7,353 nt of DNA from positions 1 to 7,353 of the forward strand of contig JAITET010000051.1 in the NCBI GenBank assembly GCA_031281895.1, given 5' to 3'. The stretch is from Puniceicoccales bacterium. Lineage in GTDB: Bacteria; Verrucomicrobiota; Verrucomicrobiia; Opitutales; JAIRKQ01. The position numbers were made by a program, and so were the translations under genes. Of this stretch, positions 5,757 through 7,353 are shown one piece after another (within the stretch, counting starts at the first letter, position 1; each line of letters begins with the position of its first letter). Under the pieces are notes generated by a model. The model had not been told where the DNA came from, did no database searches, and saw only the letters and a program-made list of their open reading frames with translations.

Positions 5757-6597
5757 ATTTTTCACCATGATGATATTATATCCTATCAAATGGATGGCAG
5801 AGTTTATTTTGAAACTGGTAATCATAGCTGTTATTTCCATATGCCTAATTTTTTCAGTTGGGAACTTCTGGATTCCAACAGCGCTGGAAAGCATCCTAAC
5901 GAACGTGTCTGGATTTAAAACTTTTGTTGGAAAATCCAATGGTTCAATTTTTCGAGGGCGCTTTGATTTGAAGGATTTAAAAATGCAAAATCCGGATTCA
6001 TTGTTCCACTCAAAAGATTTTATATCCATAAATAACATCGTTGCCGATGTCGATATGTCGAGCCTGTGGAAAGACACGATTGTTGTCGAAGAAATAGTCC
6101 TGGATATTGACGATCTGACGATGGTAACTAATGGAGAAGGAGAAAATAATTACACCGTCCTTATCAAAAATTTTGAGCAAGAAGAGCGAACGGCAAAAAA
6201 AGAATCATCAAAAATGGCGGATACTAGAGAACACAGACTAAAAAAATCAGTTTCGATAAAAAGTTTAACGCTATCTATTTCAACGGTTCATGTCATTGAT
6301 GAGCGTAAAAATTCATCGAGGGAGTATAAAATCGACTACCACAAGGAATTTCACAACGTTACTGACTTTGCAAAAATCGAAAAGCAGTTGATTGGTGATC
6401 TCGGAAAATTTGGCATATCCATCATGATAGATTCCATAATTTCATCAATTCCAATGGTTCCAGCCATTGCAAGCGATGGAATCATTAAAATAAAAGATAT
6501 TTCTCTGGATACTGCAACTAAAACGAAAAATTTTGCAGAGAAAATTGGCACTAATATTAGCGACGGAATAAAACACCTAATAAAAAAAGACAAATAA
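5749..6597 (+). CDS. Membrane-anchored AsmA-like protein
   Basis: Likely an inner-membrane protein with one N-terminal membrane segment (residues about 13-38 of 282) and the rest outside the cytoplasm. After the anchor comes a region recalling the N-terminal repeat of AsmA-like proteins: a short 'I..aL..VtGfk' stretch, then GSIFRGRFDLKDLKMQNPDSLFHSK, an 'I..i..DVDMSSLWKDTIVVEEIVLDI' stretch and a closing polar part. The 'DTIV-EEI' pattern after a predicted beta strand is frequent in such proteins of Verrucomicrobiota and Planctomycetota. AsmA relatives act in envelope lipid transport or assembly, but no function is assured here. Residues 150-180 are charged and low in complexity. A TTG at 5707 would extend the frame by 14 residues, but neither it nor ATG 5749 has a ribosome binding site; I prefer 5749 because of the overlapping mini-ORF. 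Its AT content is higher than that of the two genes before it. Confidence 0.6.
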   Translation: MIKFFTMMILYPIKWMAEFILKLVIIAVISICLIFSVGNFWIPTALESILTNVSGFKTFVGKSNGSIFRGRFDLKDLKMQNPDSLFHSKDFISINNIVADVDMSSLWKDTIVVEEIVLDIDDLTMVTNGEGENNYTVLIKNFEQEERTAKKESSKMADTREHRLKKSVSIKSLTLSISTVHVIDERKNSSREYKIDYHKEFHNVTDFAKIEKQLIGDLGKFGISIMIDSIISSIPMVPAIASDGIIKIKDISLDTATKTKNFAEKIGTNISDGIKHLIKKDK

Positions 6598-6600
6598 ATT

Positions 6601-6957
6601 ACGTGAATCTCAAAATAAAACCAGGGGATTTACATGACGTTTCCTGTGCCTAGGAAGTGTTCGCTGGCTACACAAGGGCAGTGATCGGCGATGATGGATG
6701 TTTCCCCTACCCTCAGAGATTCTTTGGCTAAAAATGGTATATGGTCCATTGCTAAACATCGCCAAAACATGGCCCTAAACTCCCAGGAAGAAAAAAGATT
6801 TCTGAAAAAACGGTCGATCGTAGAAAGCATGATTGGAAGATTTAAAAGTTTCTTCGGCGAAACACTTTCCCGTTTCCGCTCCCCACAATCCGCTTATTCT
6901 GCCATTTATGCGGCTATTATTGCCTGCAACTTGGGCCCTCTTTTGAGATTCGCGTAG
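6601..6957 (+). pseudogene. Decayed DDE transposase C-terminal part, probably IS982-like
   Basis: Reading across two frames recovers KPGDLHDVSCA, an in-frame TAG at 6651-6653, EVFAGYTRAVIGDDG (the family GDxGY aspartate), a frameshift near 6697, then DVSPTLRDSLAKNGI, IAKHRQNM, KKRSIVESMIGRFKSFF with the catalytic Glu, and a C-terminal SRFRSPQSAYSAIYAAII block ending at TAG 6955-6957. Together these fit the 'GDKGY ... R-N ... KR-IES ... HRSP-N' order of IS982-type transposases; IS5-type elements are a less likely fit. The N-terminal half is missing. The remnant abuts the stop codon of the AsmA-like gene. No terminal repeats could be placed. The 73 bp after it, up to 7030, hold nothing recognisable. 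Confidence 0.8.
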
Positions 6958-7030
6958 GGACAAATTAAGGTACGGAAAGCAAAAGAAAAAACACTTGTTT
7001 TCCTTGGATAAATTGCATGATGGTTCCGTC

Positions 7031-7353
7031 ATGCACAAAAAACATAACATTTTGATAATATCCCTTTTGGCCGTATTGTGTGCGGTTTCAATTTCTTTTC
7101 ACGTCAACCATAGAAGATTGAAAAAGGAAGTTATAGAGCTAAGGCAAGATAGCATAAAAAATAGCTTTTTCTTTGGAAAACGTGCACTAACCATAATGAA
7201 ACATTTCGCACCGAAAGACATCGTTGGTAAAAATCTCGTTCGAATTGGTCGTGACTATGATGGGGGGTATGTTATGGTGGATGACTTTAGCAAGTGTGAT
7301 GCCGCCTATAGCTTTGGAATTTCCAATGACGTTTCATGGGACCTTGATATCGC
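7031..7353 (+). CDS. FkbM-like methyltransferase, membrane-anchored, 3' truncated by window edge
   Basis: An open frame of 107 codons that runs off the right edge. Residues about 6-23 form a hydrophobic anchor after a short basic start, followed by a charged stretch (residues 27-45) rich in Lys, Glu and Arg. From residue about 70 the sequence reads NLVRIGRDYDGGYVMVDDF and, near the edge, AYSFGISNDVSWDLDI, a hallmark pair of a FkbM-related methyltransferase group often found near surface-polysaccharide glycosyltransferase genes. It would use S-adenosylmethionine, probably on a sugar, but the catalytic core lies outside the window and substrate and topology cannot be judged. The ATG at 7031 has no clear ribosome binding site; no other start keeps the frame with the anchor. 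Confidence 0.65.
   Translation, partial: MHKKHNILIISLLAVLCAVSISFHVNHRRLKKEVIELRQDSIKNSFFFGKRALTIMKHFAPKDIVGKNLVRIGRDYDGGYVMVDDFSKCDAAYSFGISNDVSWDLDI

Noticed and set aside
1..7353. CRISPR arrays, tRNA or rRNA genes
   Set aside because: No spaced short repeats, cloverleaf-like segments or rRNA-like conserved stretches were seen on either strand.

Overview
The window looks like an accessory stretch of an anaerobic, fermentative bacterium with many decayed transposons. The evidence is a group-B-type [FeFe] hydrogenase next to an AdhE-type acetylating aldehyde dehydrogenase, moderate-to-low GC, long AT-rich spacers and two badly decayed insertion-sequence transposases. Decayed IS copies and a young duplicated gene family fit a host-associated lineage. 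The AsmA-like protein recalls PVC-group bacteria (Verrucomicrobiota/Chlamydiota), but the sequence alone does not settle the taxonomy.

Layout. Positions 1-2000 hold two tandem copies of an unrecognised minus-strand module, about 1 kb each. A module has a conserved upstream block, a conserved 8-bp inverted repeat about 30 bp before the start codon, a small hydrophobic protein (133 and 164 aa) that differs strongly between copies, and a highly conserved 3' tail that may encode a second small peptide. Positions about 2030-2570 are an IS630-family transposase remnant broken by stops and frameshifts. From 2690 to 5551 two intact plus-strand metabolic genes follow: an [FeFe] hydrogenase, then the aldehyde dehydrogenase half of AdhE without the alcohol dehydrogenase half. 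Positions 5688-6597 carry a membrane-anchored AsmA-like protein, possibly translated by coupling to a 22-codon mini-ORF. Positions about 6601-6957 are a second transposase remnant, probably IS982-like. At 7031 a membrane-anchored FkbM-like methyltransferase begins and runs off the right edge.

How it fits together. The hydrogenase and the aldehyde dehydrogenase are both routes for disposing of fermentation electrons (H2 evolution; acetyl-CoA to acetaldehyde with NADH oxidation). The hydrogenase maturases HydE/F/G and an alcohol dehydrogenase are not in the window. The metabolic pair and the AsmA-like gene are bracketed by transposase remnants, which fits past acquisition or rearrangement. The most unusual part is the duplicated module at the left: conserved flanks around diverged coding centres suggest a diversifying small-membrane-protein family.
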